Assembly (NCBI GenBank): GCA_016125225.1 | Contig: WGME01000003.1 | Location: 434,001-498,000, forward strand | DNA from: a bacterium | GTDB taxonomy: Bacteria; Planctomycetota; Planctomycetia; Planctomycetales; Planctomycetaceae | Direction of reading: 5' to 3' | Length of the DNA: 64,000 nucleotides | Shown: piece after piece, positions 27,553 through 36,730 of the stretch | How positions within the stretch are numbered: the first letter of the stretch is position 1 | How the letters are laid out: each line of letters opens with the position of its first letter | Notes under the pieces: model-generated | Databases searched by the model: none | Seen by the model: the letters and a program-made list of their open reading frames with translations, nothing else | What the model was told of the DNA's origin: nothing | Position numbers and translations under genes: made by a program

Positions 27553-28271
27553 CAATTCGCAACCACCTTCTCAATCACCGGCAGCACATCCATTTCGTAG
27601 GTGAACTCGCCGTTGTCGTTGGTCTGGTTATCGAACTTGGAAACCAGCGTCCCTTCGCGGTCGTAGACAAAGACAGCCGGAATCGAATCGATTTTCAAGG
27701 AGACATACAGCTCATCAGCCGGTTCAGTACACATCACGTTGACGATCTTGGCGTCTTTGTCGTTCAGCACCTTCAACACACGGTCACGGTAATACTCCGG
27801 CGTCTTCTTACGGACCCCGGCGTAATCGCTGTTCAGCCCAATGCAGACCATCTGGTCGCCATACTTTTCCTGCAACGCGACGAGATTCGGGAACTCCCGC
27901 AGACAGGGTTCGCACGCCGTCGACCAGACATCGACCACGACCACCTTACCCTTGAACGACGCGATCAGTTCCTGCGTCTCAGCCCAGGTCTGCATCTGCA
28001 ATGTCACCTCTTTCCGCCAGTCTGGAGGCTCAGCGGTCGCAGCCGTGACGATTTCCGCGTTGGCTGGTTCACTCGACTCAGAACCCGTGTCTTCAGCGAC
28101 GGTTTCCGTGGCGGCTTCGTTCGTTGCGGTGACAGTCTCTGGCTCGGATGCGTGTTCAGCCGCCGTATCGGCCGATGTCGTACTCGAATTTCCCGGAGTT
28201 TGCATTGTCGGCTGGCAGCCATTGAGTCCCCAGAGGCTGACTGACAACGCACAGGCCCATAACGATCGCAT
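27552..28271 (-). CDS. TlpA/ResA-like thioredoxin-fold lipoprotein
   Basis: 239 residues. Lipoprotein signal with lipobox LNGC at about residues 16-19, then a low-complexity Ala/Glu/Thr linker to about residue 85. Thioredoxin-fold domain with redox motif CEPC in VVVVDVWSTACEPCLREFP, and a cis-proline region IDSIPAVFVYDREG. It likely reduces or handles thiols, or acts as a maturation factor, outside the cytoplasmic membrane. Substrate unknown. Convergent with the polytopic membrane gene. Confidence 0.88.
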   Translation of the reverse strand: MRSLWACALSVSLWGLNGCQPTMQTPGNSSTTSADTAAEHASEPETVTATNEAATETVAEDTGSESSEPANAEIVTAATAEPPDWRKEVTLQMQTWAETQELIASFKGKVVVVDVWSTACEPCLREFPNLVALQEKYGDQMVCIGLNSDYAGVRKKTPEYYRDRVLKVLNDKDAKIVNVMCTEPADELYVSLKIDSIPAVFVYDREGTLVSKFDNQTNDNGEFTYEMDVLPVIEKVVAN

Positions 28272-28514
28272 AAACAGATCCTGCTTGGATAAAGCCGGTC
28301 CAGACCCGCACGGACCCGACCGAACTTACGAATTCGAAAATTGTCCTTCATTTGACAGGCAGACGCAATCGGCAGGACCAAACCCACTCGCTGGGATGGA
28401 GGCTCAGCGTCGCTTGCGGTACAACGTGAGGTTTCGGGAGCCGGGTTGTCGTAACCTGATAGCCTGTCCCGACGAAAGAGACTGTTGTGTAGTTTTTGTT
28501 CAGGTGGTGCCGCC

Positions 28515-31500
28515 GTGACCGTGCAACTTCCCGAGAGTAATCCCCATTTTCCGACGATGGAACAACGCGTACTGCAGTTCTGGCAGGAGTCGCGCGCGTT
28601 CGACAAGCTCCGTGAACTGCGGAAAGACGCCCCGGTCTTTCGCTTCGTCGACGGCCCCATCACGGCGAATAACCCGATGGGGGTGCATCACGCCTGGGGC
28701 CGCACGCTCAAGGATGTCGTCCTGCGTTACAAGGCGATGACCGGGCACTCGGCCAAATATCAGAACGGGTTTGACTGTCAGGGCTTGTGGCTGGAAGTTG
28801 AAGTCGAGAAGTCGCTCGGTTTTCACGGTAAAGATTCCATCGAGCAATACGGCCTCGATAAATTCTCCGATGCCTGCCTCGCGCGGGTCAACCAGTTCGC
28901 TTCGGTCATCTCCGAACAATCGGTCCGCCTCGGTCAGTGGATGGACTGGGAGCATTCGTACTTCACGCACACCGATGAGAACATCCGCTCGATCTGGCAC
29001 TTCCTCGAAAAGTGTCACGAACGCAAACTGATCTACACCCGCGGACTGCCGATGCCCTGGTGCCCACGCTGCAGCACTAGCATCTCGGAACACGAGATGG
29101 CCGGCTCATTCCGCGACCTCACGCACACCTCGGTCTACATTAAGGGGGCCTTGAAAGACGGGCGGCAGATGCTGTTCTGGACGACGACTCCATGGACGTT
29201 GTGCGCCAACATCGCCGCCGCCGTGAATCCCGATCTCACGTATTGTGACGTCCAGTTGCCCGGCAGCGACGAAGTTCTCGTCCTCGGCGAACAAGCCCTG
29301 CCCAAGCTGAAGGCCAAGGCGAACATCCTCCGTAAGTATCCCGGCTCGGAACTCGTCGGCCTCGAATTCCAGACCTTCTTCCACGATGTTCCCCGCCAAG
29401 CCGATATCCCCCATCGCGTGTTGCCGTGGAAAGAAGTCGCCGCCGAGGAAGGGACCGGCATCGTCCATATCGCGCCGGGTTGTGGGCGTGAAGACTATGA
29501 CCTCGGCCAGGAACACGGCATCCCCGCGATTGTGCCAATCGATGCGCACGGCGAAATCGGAGAAGGCTTCGGCCCGCTATCCGGTCAAGATGCCAGCACT
29601 GTGGCGCCGCTGGTCATCGAAGAACTGACGAAGCGCGGGCGGCTGTTCCGTGCGGAACCCTACGAGCACAGTTACCCCGTCTGCTGGCGGTGCAAGCATG
29701 AACTCCTCTTCCGTCTGGTTGATGAGTGGTTCATCAACTGTCAGGAACTGCGGCCGCAGCTCATCGAAGCCACCCGCTCGGTCAACTGGACGCCCAGCTA
29801 CATGGGCAAGCGGATGGAAGACTGGCTCAACAACATGGGCGACTGGTGCATCTCCCGGAAACGGTACTGGGGCCTGCCGTTGCCGTTCTATCCGTGCAAA
29901 AAGTGCAACCATCTGAACGTCGTCGGTTCGGTCGATGAACTCCGCCAACTGGCCATCCAATCCGAACTGATCGATGCCCTGCCGAGTCTGCATCGGCCGT
30001 GGATCGATGACATCGAAATCCGTTGCGGGAAATGCTCGGAAGCCGTTCGCCGCGTGAAAGAGGTCGGCGATTGCTGGCTCGATGCTGGCATCGTCCCCTA
30101 TTCCACGCTCGGTTACTTCGAAGACCGTGCCGACTGGGAACGCCGCTTCCCCGCCGAGTGGGTCTGCGAAATGCGCGAGCAGGTGCGGCTGTGGTTCTAC
30201 TCGATGCTGGTGATGGGCGTGACCATCAGCGGCCGGGCGCCTTATGAAAACGTGCTGGCCTATGAACGCGTTGTCTCAGAAGATGGCGCCATGTTCTCGA
30301 AGACCGGGTTCATGATCCGCTTCGATGAAGCCGTCGAGAAGATGGGGGCCGACCCCATGCGGTACCTCTACTGCCAGCAACCCGTCGCCTCGGAACTGCG
30401 GTTTGGTTATGCCGCCGGGGACGCCTGCCGCCGCAAGCTCGATGACCTGTGGAACATCTACACGTTCTATTGCACTTATGCGGCGATCGATAACCCGGAT
30501 GTCACGACACCGCCGTCCGCGGACTGCCTGCATGTGACCGACCGCTGGCTCCTCGCACGAACCGAACAGATGCTGGCCAAAACCACGGCGGCTTATGACG
30601 GCTACGACACACCGAGCGTGATCAACGAAGTCGAAAAGTATCTCGATGACGTATCGACATGGTATGTCCGCATCAATCGCCGTCGCTTCTGGAAAGAAGG
30701 GGGCTCGACCGATAAGCAGGCCTGCTACGCCACGTTGTTCCATTGCATCAAAACCGCGACCACGGTGCTGGCGCCCATCACGCCTTTCGTTACCGAAACC
30801 ATCTGGCAGAACCTGATCCGTGGTCTCGATCCGTCAGCCCCGGAATCGGTTCATCATGCCACCTGGCCGACCGCACATCCCGAATGGCAGGACGAAGCCT
30901 TGCTCGAACGGACGGCGAAGGTCCGCGAAGTGACCAGCCTCGCACTCAATCTGCGGAACCAGTCGGGCCTGCGGGTGCGGCAACCGTTGCTGTCGCTGCT
31001 GGTGGTCGGTTCGGAAGCCGATCGCGTTGCTGTGGCCGAACAAGCGGCGATCATTCAGTCGGAACTGAACGTCAAAGGGATCAAGCTGCTGGAGTCGGCC
31101 GACAGTCTCACACAACCCCGTTTGATCCTCATGCGGAAAAACGCCGGGGCGGTGTTGCGTGGCGATGTGCCGAAGGTTTCGAAATTGCTCGAACAAATTC
31201 CCGCCGAGGTAATGACTACGCTGGTGGCTCAACAAGCTGCGGGGCAACCGGTCGAACTGCCCGATTATCCTAGTGGTTTGCCCGCTGACATTTTCCTCAC
31301 CGAACAGGTGGCGAAACCGCATCTCAAGGTGACGACCGCGGGCACATTAACCGTGGCCCTCGACATCACTGTGACCGATGAACTGCGCCGTGAAGGCTTG
31401 GCCCGCGATCTGGTACGAAACCTGCAAGTCCTGCGGAAAGACGCCGGATTCGAAGTCAGCCAGCGGGTCGAGCTGTGGCTGGTGACCGATCACGCCGACC

Positions 31501-31658
31501 TGCAACAAATGCTGTCCGAACACGGCAGCACCGTGCAAGCCGAAGTGCTCGCCACCGCGTTGCATACCACGGCGATTCCTGGCAATGTCACGAAGTCCAC
31601 AACGGTCGAATTCGAAGGCGGCACGATCACCGCCGCCGTCAGGCCTGTTAACGGGTAG
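28515..31658 (+). CDS. ileS: isoleucyl-tRNA synthetase (class I, IleRS-type) with unusual signature motifs
   Basis: 1047 residues from the GTG at 28515, with AGGTGG upstream; TTG at 28485 is an alternative. Class I aminoacyl-tRNA synthetase of the Ile/Val/Leu group; order and length fit IleRS: Rossmann domain, editing insert (LFWTTTPWTLCANIAAAV), zinc-ribbon pairs CPRC and CWRC, anticodon-binding domain and C-terminal domain. Key motifs deviate. HIGH is HAWG (59-62), the usual GWDxHGLP segment is GFDCQGLW (85-92), and the KMSKS loop is AMFSKTG (592-598). The second KMSKS lysine (Lys596) is kept. It may be the only IleRS or a divergent paralogue; one window cannot tell. Charges isoleucine onto tRNA-Ile in the cytoplasm if canonical. 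Confidence 0.85.
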   Translation: MTVQLPESNPHFPTMEQRVLQFWQESRAFDKLRELRKDAPVFRFVDGPITANNPMGVHHAWGRTLKDVVLRYKAMTGHSAKYQNGFDCQGLWLEVEVEKSLGFHGKDSIEQYGLDKFSDACLARVNQFASVISEQSVRLGQWMDWEHSYFTHTDENIRSIWHFLEKCHERKLIYTRGLPMPWCPRCSTSISEHEMAGSFRDLTHTSVYIKGALKDGRQMLFWTTTPWTLCANIAAAVNPDLTYCDVQLPGSDEVLVLGEQALPKLKAKANILRKYPGSELVGLEFQTFFHDVPRQADIPHRVLPWKEVAAEEGTGIVHIAPGCGREDYDLGQEHGIPAIVPIDAHGEIGEGFGPLSGQDASTVAPLVIEELTKRGRLFRAEPYEHSYPVCWRCKHELLFRLVDEWFINCQELRPQLIEATRSVNWTPSYMGKRMEDWLNNMGDWCISRKRYWGLPLPFYPCKKCNHLNVVGSVDELRQLAIQSELIDALPSLHRPWIDDIEIRCGKCSEAVRRVKEVGDCWLDAGIVPYSTLGYFEDRADWERRFPAEWVCEMREQVRLWFYSMLVMGVTISGRAPYENVLAYERVVSEDGAMFSKTGFMIRFDEAVEKMGADPMRYLYCQQPVASELRFGYAAGDACRRKLDDLWNIYTFYCTYAAIDNPDVTTPPSADCLHVTDRWLLARTEQMLAKTTAAYDGYDTPSVINEVEKYLDDVSTWYVRINRRRFWKEGGSTDKQACYATLFHCIKTATTVLAPITPFVTETIWQNLIRGLDPSAPESVHHATWPTAHPEWQDEALLERTAKVREVTSLALNLRNQSGLRVRQPLLSLLVVGSEADRVAVAEQAAIIQSELNVKGIKLLESADSLTQPRLILMRKNAGAVLRGDVPKVSKLLEQIPAEVMTTLVAQQAAGQPVELPDYPSGLPADIFLTEQVAKPHLKVTTAGTLTVALDITVTDELRREGLARDLVRNLQVLRKDAGFEVSQRVELWLVTDHADLQQMLSEHGSTVQAEVLATALHTTAIPGNVTKSTTVEFEGGTITAAVRPVNG

Positions 31659-31734
31659 GGTCCGCTGTGCGGACCATGATTTGACGACCGCACCATAATT
31701 TGATGGCCGCGCTCCACGGTCCACACAGTGGACC
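31659..31734. repeat. pair of related small palindromes after ileS
   Basis: GGTCCGC-TGT-GCGGACC (31659-31675) and GGTCCAC-ACA-GTGGACC (31718-31734) are both 7-bp stems with 3-base loops. They differ by one base pair and by having complementary loops, so they lie in opposite orientation about 42 bases apart. This is the arrangement of paired REP elements. The first starts right at the ileS stop codon. Confidence 0.6.
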
Positions 31735-31934
31735 CGACTTGCTAAGCGGAATTTGTGTTGTCGCGAAAGTCGTAAGCCTTGACATGCGCTACACTTACCG
31801 TGAGCAGATGACACAATGATTGCCTTTTTGGAATGTCAGTTGTAAAATCTGGCTATTGGATTAGAGCGTCTTCGTCGTCTCCTTTGACACCTGTCAGCAT
31901 TCATTCGCAGTCACTTCCCGTAGCTGGAAGCAAT

Positions 31935-32816
31935 ATGTGGCGGATTGGTGTATCTCTAGGCTTGGTTCAGGCCATCTTTTTGTTTACTTGGCCGAGAATA
32001 ATCGTACTGAATCCTTATATTCTCCCGGTCAGTAATGATGTTTTAGCAATTATCACGATTGCAGTGGCTATTGTATCGGTACGTGGCCTACTTGAGGATA
32101 TGTACATCGAACACCTAGCAGCACCACTTCGGTTAGCAGTGTTTGGAGGGCTTGCGTTTGTAGTTTCGCTTGACATCTCTTTCTTGGTCACTCCATCTTT
32201 TCCTCCAGGCCTTTTGCGATCGGCAGGTGGCGGTGAAGAGCCCAAGCCGTGGGATCCTGAATGGGATGTGCAGTTTGAAACTAGTCAAAAGTTCTTTGAT
32301 TCACTCGGTCCAACAGGTTTCTGGCAATTCATTTCCAGTCTTGGGGTTCTCGGGGGTGGCATCGGCTTGGCATCTCACGTTTTTTGGTCGCTCATGAACA
32401 ACAAACCAATAACGCAAATTCACCATGGTGATAACATTAGCATAGGGAGAGTTAAAGTGTCGGGAGATACTTACAACCTACATGGGCAAAATACTGGTGT
32501 TGGCCGCAATGCGAAGGTATCGGGCAATATCTTTCAGCAGATGTGGGAGAACAGCAAATCGGAATTCGACATGAACAAGTTGATAGCAGAGCTGAAGGAG
32601 TTACGCGTCGCGATGAAGCAGGAAGCCAGCGATTTACAACACGACATTGCCATAGCGGAGGTCGCAAAAGCTGAAACTGCGGGTACAATGGGTGATGGTG
32701 CTGCAATGTTAAGGCATCTAAATGCAGCTGGCTCTTGGTCACGTCAAATCGCAGAAAGAATAGGAGTGACGGTGGCAGCTAAGGCTATCCAAAACGCGAT
32801 TGGAATACCGGGATAG
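31935..32816 (+). CDS. AT-rich membrane protein with C-terminal helical module, probably horizontally acquired
   Basis: 293 residues from the ATG at 31935 (GGAAG just upstream). An in-frame ATG at 31833 would add 34 Ser-rich residues without hydrophobicity. Three to four transmembrane helices lie before residue about 160 (WRIGVSLGLVQAIFLFTWP, DVLAIITIAVAIVSVRGLL). A turn-rich stretch, VSGDTYNLHGQNTGVGRN, leads to a C-terminal helical module (LIAELKELRVAMKQEASD ... AAGSWSRQIAERIGVTVA). I recall this sort of module ending many otherwise unrelated bacterial accessory proteins, but cannot verify it. Base and codon use is visibly richer in A and T than in all neighbours, suggesting transfer. Function unknown. 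Confidence 0.75.
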   Translation: MWRIGVSLGLVQAIFLFTWPRIIVLNPYILPVSNDVLAIITIAVAIVSVRGLLEDMYIEHLAAPLRLAVFGGLAFVVSLDISFLVTPSFPPGLLRSAGGGEEPKPWDPEWDVQFETSQKFFDSLGPTGFWQFISSLGVLGGGIGLASHVFWSLMNNKPITQIHHGDNISIGRVKVSGDTYNLHGQNTGVGRNAKVSGNIFQQMWENSKSEFDMNKLIAELKELRVAMKQEASDLQHDIAIAEVAKAETAGTMGDGAAMLRHLNAAGSWSRQIAERIGVTVAAKAIQNAIGIPG

Positions 32817-32902
32817 TTCGCCTCCACTAAACTGATGGTTAGGATTGACCAACGGAGCCCCAGGGATTTGACATCTAGGCACGTCCATCATGAGCCGGGT
32901 GC

Positions 32903-32925
32903 CACTGCTGGCTTGTCCAGCAGTG
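32903..32925. repeat. REP-like palindrome
   Basis: CACTGCTGG (32903-32911) and CCAGCAGTG (32917-32925) form a perfect 9-bp stem with a CTTGT loop. It lies about 30 bases before a transposase-like fragment, in a cluster of palindromes between 32900 and 33380. Confidence 0.6.
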
Positions 32926-32952
32926 CTCTCACCGTCTACCATGCGACGTCTC

Positions 32953-33054
32953 ATGTCGGGACATCGAAAGCGGATCAAGCACTTTCACGAGCCGGGCCAT
33001 CTGCACGAACTCACGTTTTTGTGTTATCGCGGGTGGCCCCGGTTGACTGTACTC
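32953..33054 (+). pseudogene. fragment resembling the N-terminus of a REP-associated (RAYT/IS200-like) transposase
   Basis: The plus-strand frame reads MSGHRKRIKHFHEPGHLHEL followed by TFLCYRGWPRLT. This matches the N-terminal pattern of Y1 (IS200-like) transposases of the RAYT group (RRIKHYHEPGDLHELTF-type), recalled from family knowledge. After about 34 residues the similarity stops and the catalytic His-hydrophobic-His and Tyr motifs are absent. It is a decayed remnant among REP-like palindromes, which RAYT enzymes are thought to mobilise. Confidence 0.6.
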
Positions 33055-33130
33055 AGTCTACCGGGGCGGCGAAAGCCGCTAGAGGTTTCCAAAAATCATA
33101 GCGGCCAAATCACCTCTGGTCACTCCGTGA

Positions 33131-33159
33131 CACCAGTGGGCTCTGCGAGCGAACTGGTG
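33131..33159. repeat. REP-like nested palindrome
   Basis: CACCAGT (33131-33137) pairs with ACTGGTG (33153-33159). Inside the loop GCTC (33140-33143) pairs with GAGC (33147-33150), giving a bulged hairpin. Part of the palindrome cluster next to the transposase fragment. Confidence 0.45.
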
Positions 33160-33275
33160 CTGCTCTGCTATTCATCACACGCTCGACTACGTCTCGCGGC
33201 TAACAATGATTTCCTTTTTGCGACTTTTGTGCCTCTTTGTGGCCGAATGTTTTTGATGAATGCGCTCTTGAAAGG

Positions 33276-33300
33276 CCCGCCACTCGGCGGTGGCGGCTTT
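33276..33300. repeat. dispersed palindromic repeat, copy 1
   Basis: A 25-base element, CCCGCCACTCGGCGGTGGCG followed by GCTTT. It differs from the element at 60428-60452 in a single base. It contains CCGCCA...TGGCGG and can fold into a GC-rich hairpin. It lies in an intergenic region downstream of the transposase fragment. Confidence 0.6.
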
Positions 33301-33350
33301 ACATTTCGTATAAGCAGTGTTCCCATTTCGTTTCGCGGCGAACAGAACGA

Positions 33351-33380
33351 AGGCTGGGTTACATTGCGCTAACCCAGCCT
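33351..33380. repeat. REP-like palindrome with 11-bp stem
   Basis: AGGCTGGGTTA (33351-33361) pairs perfectly with TAACCCAGCCT (33370-33380) around an 8-base loop. It ends about 50 bases before the convergent exported-protein gene. It could also act as a terminator, though no T run follows. Confidence 0.55.
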
Positions 33381-33433
33381 GCAAAACCTTATGGTGGCTC
33401 GTCCGATATCCGTTGGCATCGATGACCCGACGG

Positions 33434-33817
33434 TTATTCGGGCGTCATCGTCTCGGTTCCGACTCCTGGCACGCCCTTGGTGTGCCATTTGCCGATGATC
33501 TTGCCGCGGGGTTTGACCTCGTAGATGGCCTTCCCCTCCCGGTCTGCGACGGCACCCTGATATTCGACGGTCAGTGTATCGCCAACCAGTTTGCCGAAGC
33601 CCACCGTTGTCCGCTTGCCGATCTTCCAGACGATCTCGACGGTCGGGCCTTTTTTATGGGTGATCTCAGCCGTTCCGCTGAACTCATTCCCCGCCGGATT
33701 CTTCCCCGTGACGGTGTACTTCCCCGCCAAGGCCTTGGCCTCGACGGCGAAGACCGATGCGGACCCCAGCACAAGAACTGTCACGACAATGGCCTGCAAA
33801 CGCGATAGTTGCTTCAT
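33434..33817 (-). CDS. small exported beta-rich protein of unknown function
   Basis: 127 residues from the ATG at 33817, preceded by AGGTGGG. Clear signal peptide (KQLSRLQAIVVTVLVLGSAS, cleaved near VFA). The mature part is beta-rich and short: YTVTGKNPAGNEFSGTAEI, then WKIGKRTTVGFGKLVGDTL and YEVKPRGKIIGKWHTKG. The pattern resembles small lipocalin-like or fibronectin-like exported proteins common in planctomycetes, which have no known function. Confidence 0.78.
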   Translation of the reverse strand: MKQLSRLQAIVVTVLVLGSASVFAVEAKALAGKYTVTGKNPAGNEFSGTAEITHKKGPTVEIVWKIGKRTTVGFGKLVGDTLTVEYQGAVADREGKAIYEVKPRGKIIGKWHTKGVPGVGTETMTPE

Positions 33818-34041
33818 GAGACCCACCTGCCCTCTCTGTTGCCAATTCTTCAGTCCGCGGCCCACAGACACGCCTCTGGAGCACGACTGGCAAGAAGCGT
33901 ATCAGAGCGGATACGGATTTTCACTCATCAATGGACAAGGTAGTGGGAGTGTTTCGTCAGGAAGTCTCTGCGACGATGGAGACCCAATCAGCGGGGCTTA
34001 CGCCCCTCGCTTGCTTTGAATGTCCGTCGCGCAGTGATCGG

Positions 34042-34770
34042 TTATTTGCCGCTGAGTTTCTTGCCGAGTTGGTTGATCATGTCGCCGCATTCTTTGCGTG
34101 CCGTGTTGAAGCCGGCGACCGTCACATCGGACTGTTTCAGGTAGTTCAGCACGATGGCTTCGGCTCGGGCGATTTCGTCGCAGACTTCGGGGACTTCGGT
34201 CGCGATCTCGGTCGGAATCGTGGTCACGCCATTCAAGTCGCCGTGCAGCAGATCGCCGGGGAAGATGGTGAGGCCGCCGACGGTGACCGGCGTGTTGATC
34301 GCGAGGATATGGCAGTACCCGTGAGCCGCGATGGCACCATTGGTGAAGGTCGGAAACCCGAGGCCATCGACCTGGGCGAGATCGCGGCCGGTGCCGGAGG
34401 TGATGAGGCCCGCCGCCCCGAAGCGTTGATAGGTCGAGCACATCACTTCGCCGAATGTGGCGGACGCACAGGGTTCATCGAGGTCCTGAAAGACAATCAC
34501 CGGCGGTCCGGGGATGGATGCGAAGGCATCGAGCTGAGCCCCGATGCTGCCATAGGCATCGCCCGAGCGCGGGGCACACATGCTGCGGAAGGTGGACGTG
34601 AGGGCGTAACCGACCATCGGCGGCAGTTGCGGCGACATCGCCTTGATCGACTGGTTCATGTACCCCATATTCCGCGGCCGCAGCCCCCACAATTCAACGG
34701 CATTGCAGATGGTGGGCGAATCGTACTTGGCAAGAGCAGCCAGTTGGGCAGCAGTCAACGGAGCAGTCAT
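34042..34770 (-). CDS. RraA-family protein (HMG/CHA aldolase-like)
   Basis: 242 residues. Belongs to the RraA/4-hydroxy-4-methyl-2-oxoglutarate aldolase superfamily, often annotated dimethylmenaquinone methyltransferase-like. The conserved [20 protein letters not shown] is followed by TGRDLAQV, with the Arg-Asp pair used for substrate and metal binding. Further matches are GFPTFTNG and [12 protein letters not shown]. Cytoplasmic. The substrate cannot be deduced; family members cleave pyruvate-containing aldols or bind RNase E. No catabolic partner genes adjoin it. Confidence 0.85.
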   Translation of the reverse strand: MTAPLTAAQLAALAKYDSPTICNAVELWGLRPRNMGYMNQSIKAMSPQLPPMVGYALTSTFRSMCAPRSGDAYGSIGAQLDAFASIPGPPVIVFQDLDEPCASATFGEVMCSTYQRFGAAGLITSGTGRDLAQVDGLGFPTFTNGAIAAHGYCHILAINTPVTVGGLTIFPGDLLHGDLNGVTTIPTEIATEVPEVCDEIARAEAIVLNYLKQSDVTVAGFNTARKECGDMINQLGKKLSGK

Positions 34771-34897
34771 GGCGGGCCTTTGGTGGTGGGGTTAAGGAAC
34801 GTCGTTGATTATGAGTATACGGGGAGTTGACGTACGGATGAAGGAGAGCAGAAAGCAAAAAGCGGAAGGCCTGAGGTCTTGTCGGCTGGCTTTACGC

Positions 34898-36241
34898 TTA
34901 CTGCTTTCCGCTTTCCGCTGTGCCCCAATACCCGCCCCGTGTGTGATCGAACTGCAATTCGCGGCCACGGATGGTGTCGTCGAGGCGACCGTCGGCGAAG
35001 ACGGTTTGACCGTTGACGATGGTGCGGACCGGCCAACCGGTAAGGGTCACGCCATCCCACGGCGACCAACCGCATTTCGTCGCCTGCTCGGCATTGCGGA
35101 CGGTATGCTCCTTGTTCAAATCCACCAGCACGAGGTCGGCGAAGTAGCCCTCGGCAACGCGTCCACGATCAACGATATCCCACACGCGGGCGGGGGCATC
35201 GCACATCCAGTGCACGACTTGCTCCAGCGTACAACGGCCTTGGTTCATGCTGTCGAGCATCAGCGGCAGCGAGTTCTCAACGGCCGGCAATCCTGACGGT
35301 GACTTCGGATACGGCTGATCTTTTTCGGCAAGCGTGTGCGGAGCATGATCCGTCGCGATGACCTGAATCAGACCCTCATTCAGGGCTTTCCACAGACCGG
35401 CGTTGTCTGCGGCCGTTTTGATGCTGGGGTTCATCTGCACCAGCGATTTCAAGCGGGCGTAATCGTTGATATTGAACAGCAGATGATGCGGACAGGCCTC
35501 GGCGGTGATGAGGCCGTGATGATCCCGCAGGAACTCCGTTTCTGCAGCCGTCGAGACATGCAGTACATGAAAACGGTGGTGGTATTTCATCGCGAGACCG
35601 ATCGCCCGCCGGGTTGCAATGACGGCGGCTTCTTCGTTGCGGATGCGGGAATGATCGGCGTAGTCACTGCCACCGTTGAGAGCGGTGGTGTTGGCACGCA
35701 CCGTCGCTTCGTCTTCACAGTGAGCACAGATCGGCAGTGTCGTCTCTGCGAAGATGCGTTCGAGCGCGGCTTGCTCATCGACGAGCAGATCACCCGTGCT
35801 GGAGCCGATGAAAATCTTGATGCCAGGCGTACGGGTCGCCTGCTGCAACTCAGCGACATTGTCGGGCGTGGCACCGATGTAGAAGCCATAGTTTACGAGG
35901 CATTTTCCGGACGCGAGATCGAGTTTTTCAGCGAGCCGCTGCACGGTGGTCGTGGTCGGTTTGGTATTTGGCATCTCCAGAAAGCTGGTGACGCCTCCCT
36001 TGGCACAGGCGCGGGTGGCGGTCCGCAAGTCTTCCTTGTGCGTGAGACCCGGTTCGCGGAAATGAACCTGATCGTCAATCACACCGGGAATGAGATGCAG
36101 GCCGGTGGCGTCGATGGTGTCATCGGCTGACGCCGTTCGCGGTGGATCAACCGCGAGGATGCGATCATCTGCGATCAGCACATCGACCTGGGCAAGTCCG
36201 GTCGGCAAGACACACGTGGCGCCGTGAATGCGGGTTTTCAT
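34898..36241 (-). CDS. pyrC: dihydroorotase (class I, PyrC-like)
   Basis: 447 residues, amidohydrolase that closes carbamoyl-aspartate to dihydroorotate in pyrimidine synthesis. The signature [19 protein letters not shown] (His60, Arg62) replaces the common HxH by Gln-Val-His, a variant known in Bacteroidetes-type enzymes. The second metal motifs are visible in [19 protein letters not shown] and [14 protein letters not shown]. Length is normal. No other pyr genes adjoin. It is 57 bases downstream of a Nudix hydrolase gene, with a dispersed palindrome between them. Confidence 0.92.
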   Translation of the reverse strand: MKTRIHGATCVLPTGLAQVDVLIADDRILAVDPPRTASADDTIDATGLHLIPGVIDDQVHFREPGLTHKEDLRTATRACAKGGVTSFLEMPNTKPTTTTVQRLAEKLDLASGKCLVNYGFYIGATPDNVAELQQATRTPGIKIFIGSSTGDLLVDEQAALERIFAETTLPICAHCEDEATVRANTTALNGGSDYADHSRIRNEEAAVIATRRAIGLAMKYHHRFHVLHVSTAAETEFLRDHHGLITAEACPHHLLFNINDYARLKSLVQMNPSIKTAADNAGLWKALNEGLIQVIATDHAPHTLAEKDQPYPKSPSGLPAVENSLPLMLDSMNQGRCTLEQVVHWMCDAPARVWDIVDRGRVAEGYFADLVLVDLNKEHTVRNAEQATKCGWSPWDGVTLTGWPVRTIVNGQTVFADGRLDDTIRGRELQFDHTRGGYWGTAESGKQ

Positions 36242-36268
36242 CGTTGGGAATCGTTGAGTGAAAGGGAA

Positions 36269-36290
36269 CCCGGGGATGGCGATCCCTGGG
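36269..36290. repeat. dispersed palindrome, family shared with 49651-49672
   Basis: CCCGGGGAT (36269-36277) pairs with ATCCCTGGG (36282-36290) around GGCG, 9 bp with one G.T. The 22 bases match CCCAGGGATAGCGATCCCTG GG at 49651-49672 except at two positions. Located in the short gap between the Nudix and pyrC genes. Confidence 0.55.
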
Positions 36291-36298
36291 CTTGAAGG

Positions 36299-36730
36299 TC
36301 AAAACAGATTGTGTTCGCGGAAGTAGATTTCGAGTTTTGCGAGCAGCGGATCAATCGTGTACTTCTGGATCTTGTGCGGCGGCTTCCACGGCAACCATTG
36401 ATAGCCGACATGCTCGGTCAACTGGATTTCATGATGATTGAGCAACCAGCCGAGATACACGATGAGCGTCTTCTCCACACGCCCCGGACCGAAACGAGCT
36501 TCGAACGGGTAATAGACTTCCGAGTATTCAAAGTCGTTCACCAGTTCGACCGACTCGGCGGGGATGCCGGTCTCTTCCCACATTTCGCGCAGCGCACATT
36601 CGCGGTCGGTTTCACCCGCTTCGAGATGCCCCTTGGGCAAATCGAGCCGATGCCGATGCTTCATCACCAGAAACTCAGGCCGCGGCTCCTTACGGAACAC
36701 GAGCACGCCACACGCTTTGACTTTTTGCAT
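36299..36730 (-). CDS. Nudix hydrolase, Ap4A-hydrolase-like
   Basis: 143 residues, cytoplasmic. Complete Nudix box: GHLEAGETDRECALREMWEE followed by TGI, with the catalytic Glu pair. The N-terminus KACGVLVFRKEPRPEFLVMK and the C-terminal YQWLPWKPPHKI resemble bis(5'-nucleosyl)-tetraphosphatases, which cleave Ap4A. The exact substrate is inferred only from this likeness. Transcribed just upstream of pyrC on the same strand. Confidence 0.9.
   Translation of the reverse strand: MQKVKACGVLVFRKEPRPEFLVMKHRHRLDLPKGHLEAGETDRECALREMWEETGIPAESVELVNDFEYSEVYYPFEARFGPGRVEKTLIVYLGWLLNHHEIQLTEHVGYQWLPWKPPHKIQKYTIDPLLAKLEIYFREHNLF

Noticed and set aside
32890-33372. A full plus-strand gene of 160 codons over the transposase fragment
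   Set aside because: Only about 34 residues resemble a transposase; the rest runs through palindromes and has no recognisable motif.
33931-34830. Plus-strand frame of 299 codons antisense to the RraA-like gene
   Set aside because: The minus strand encodes a clear RraA-family protein; the plus product is low-complexity and matches nothing recognised.
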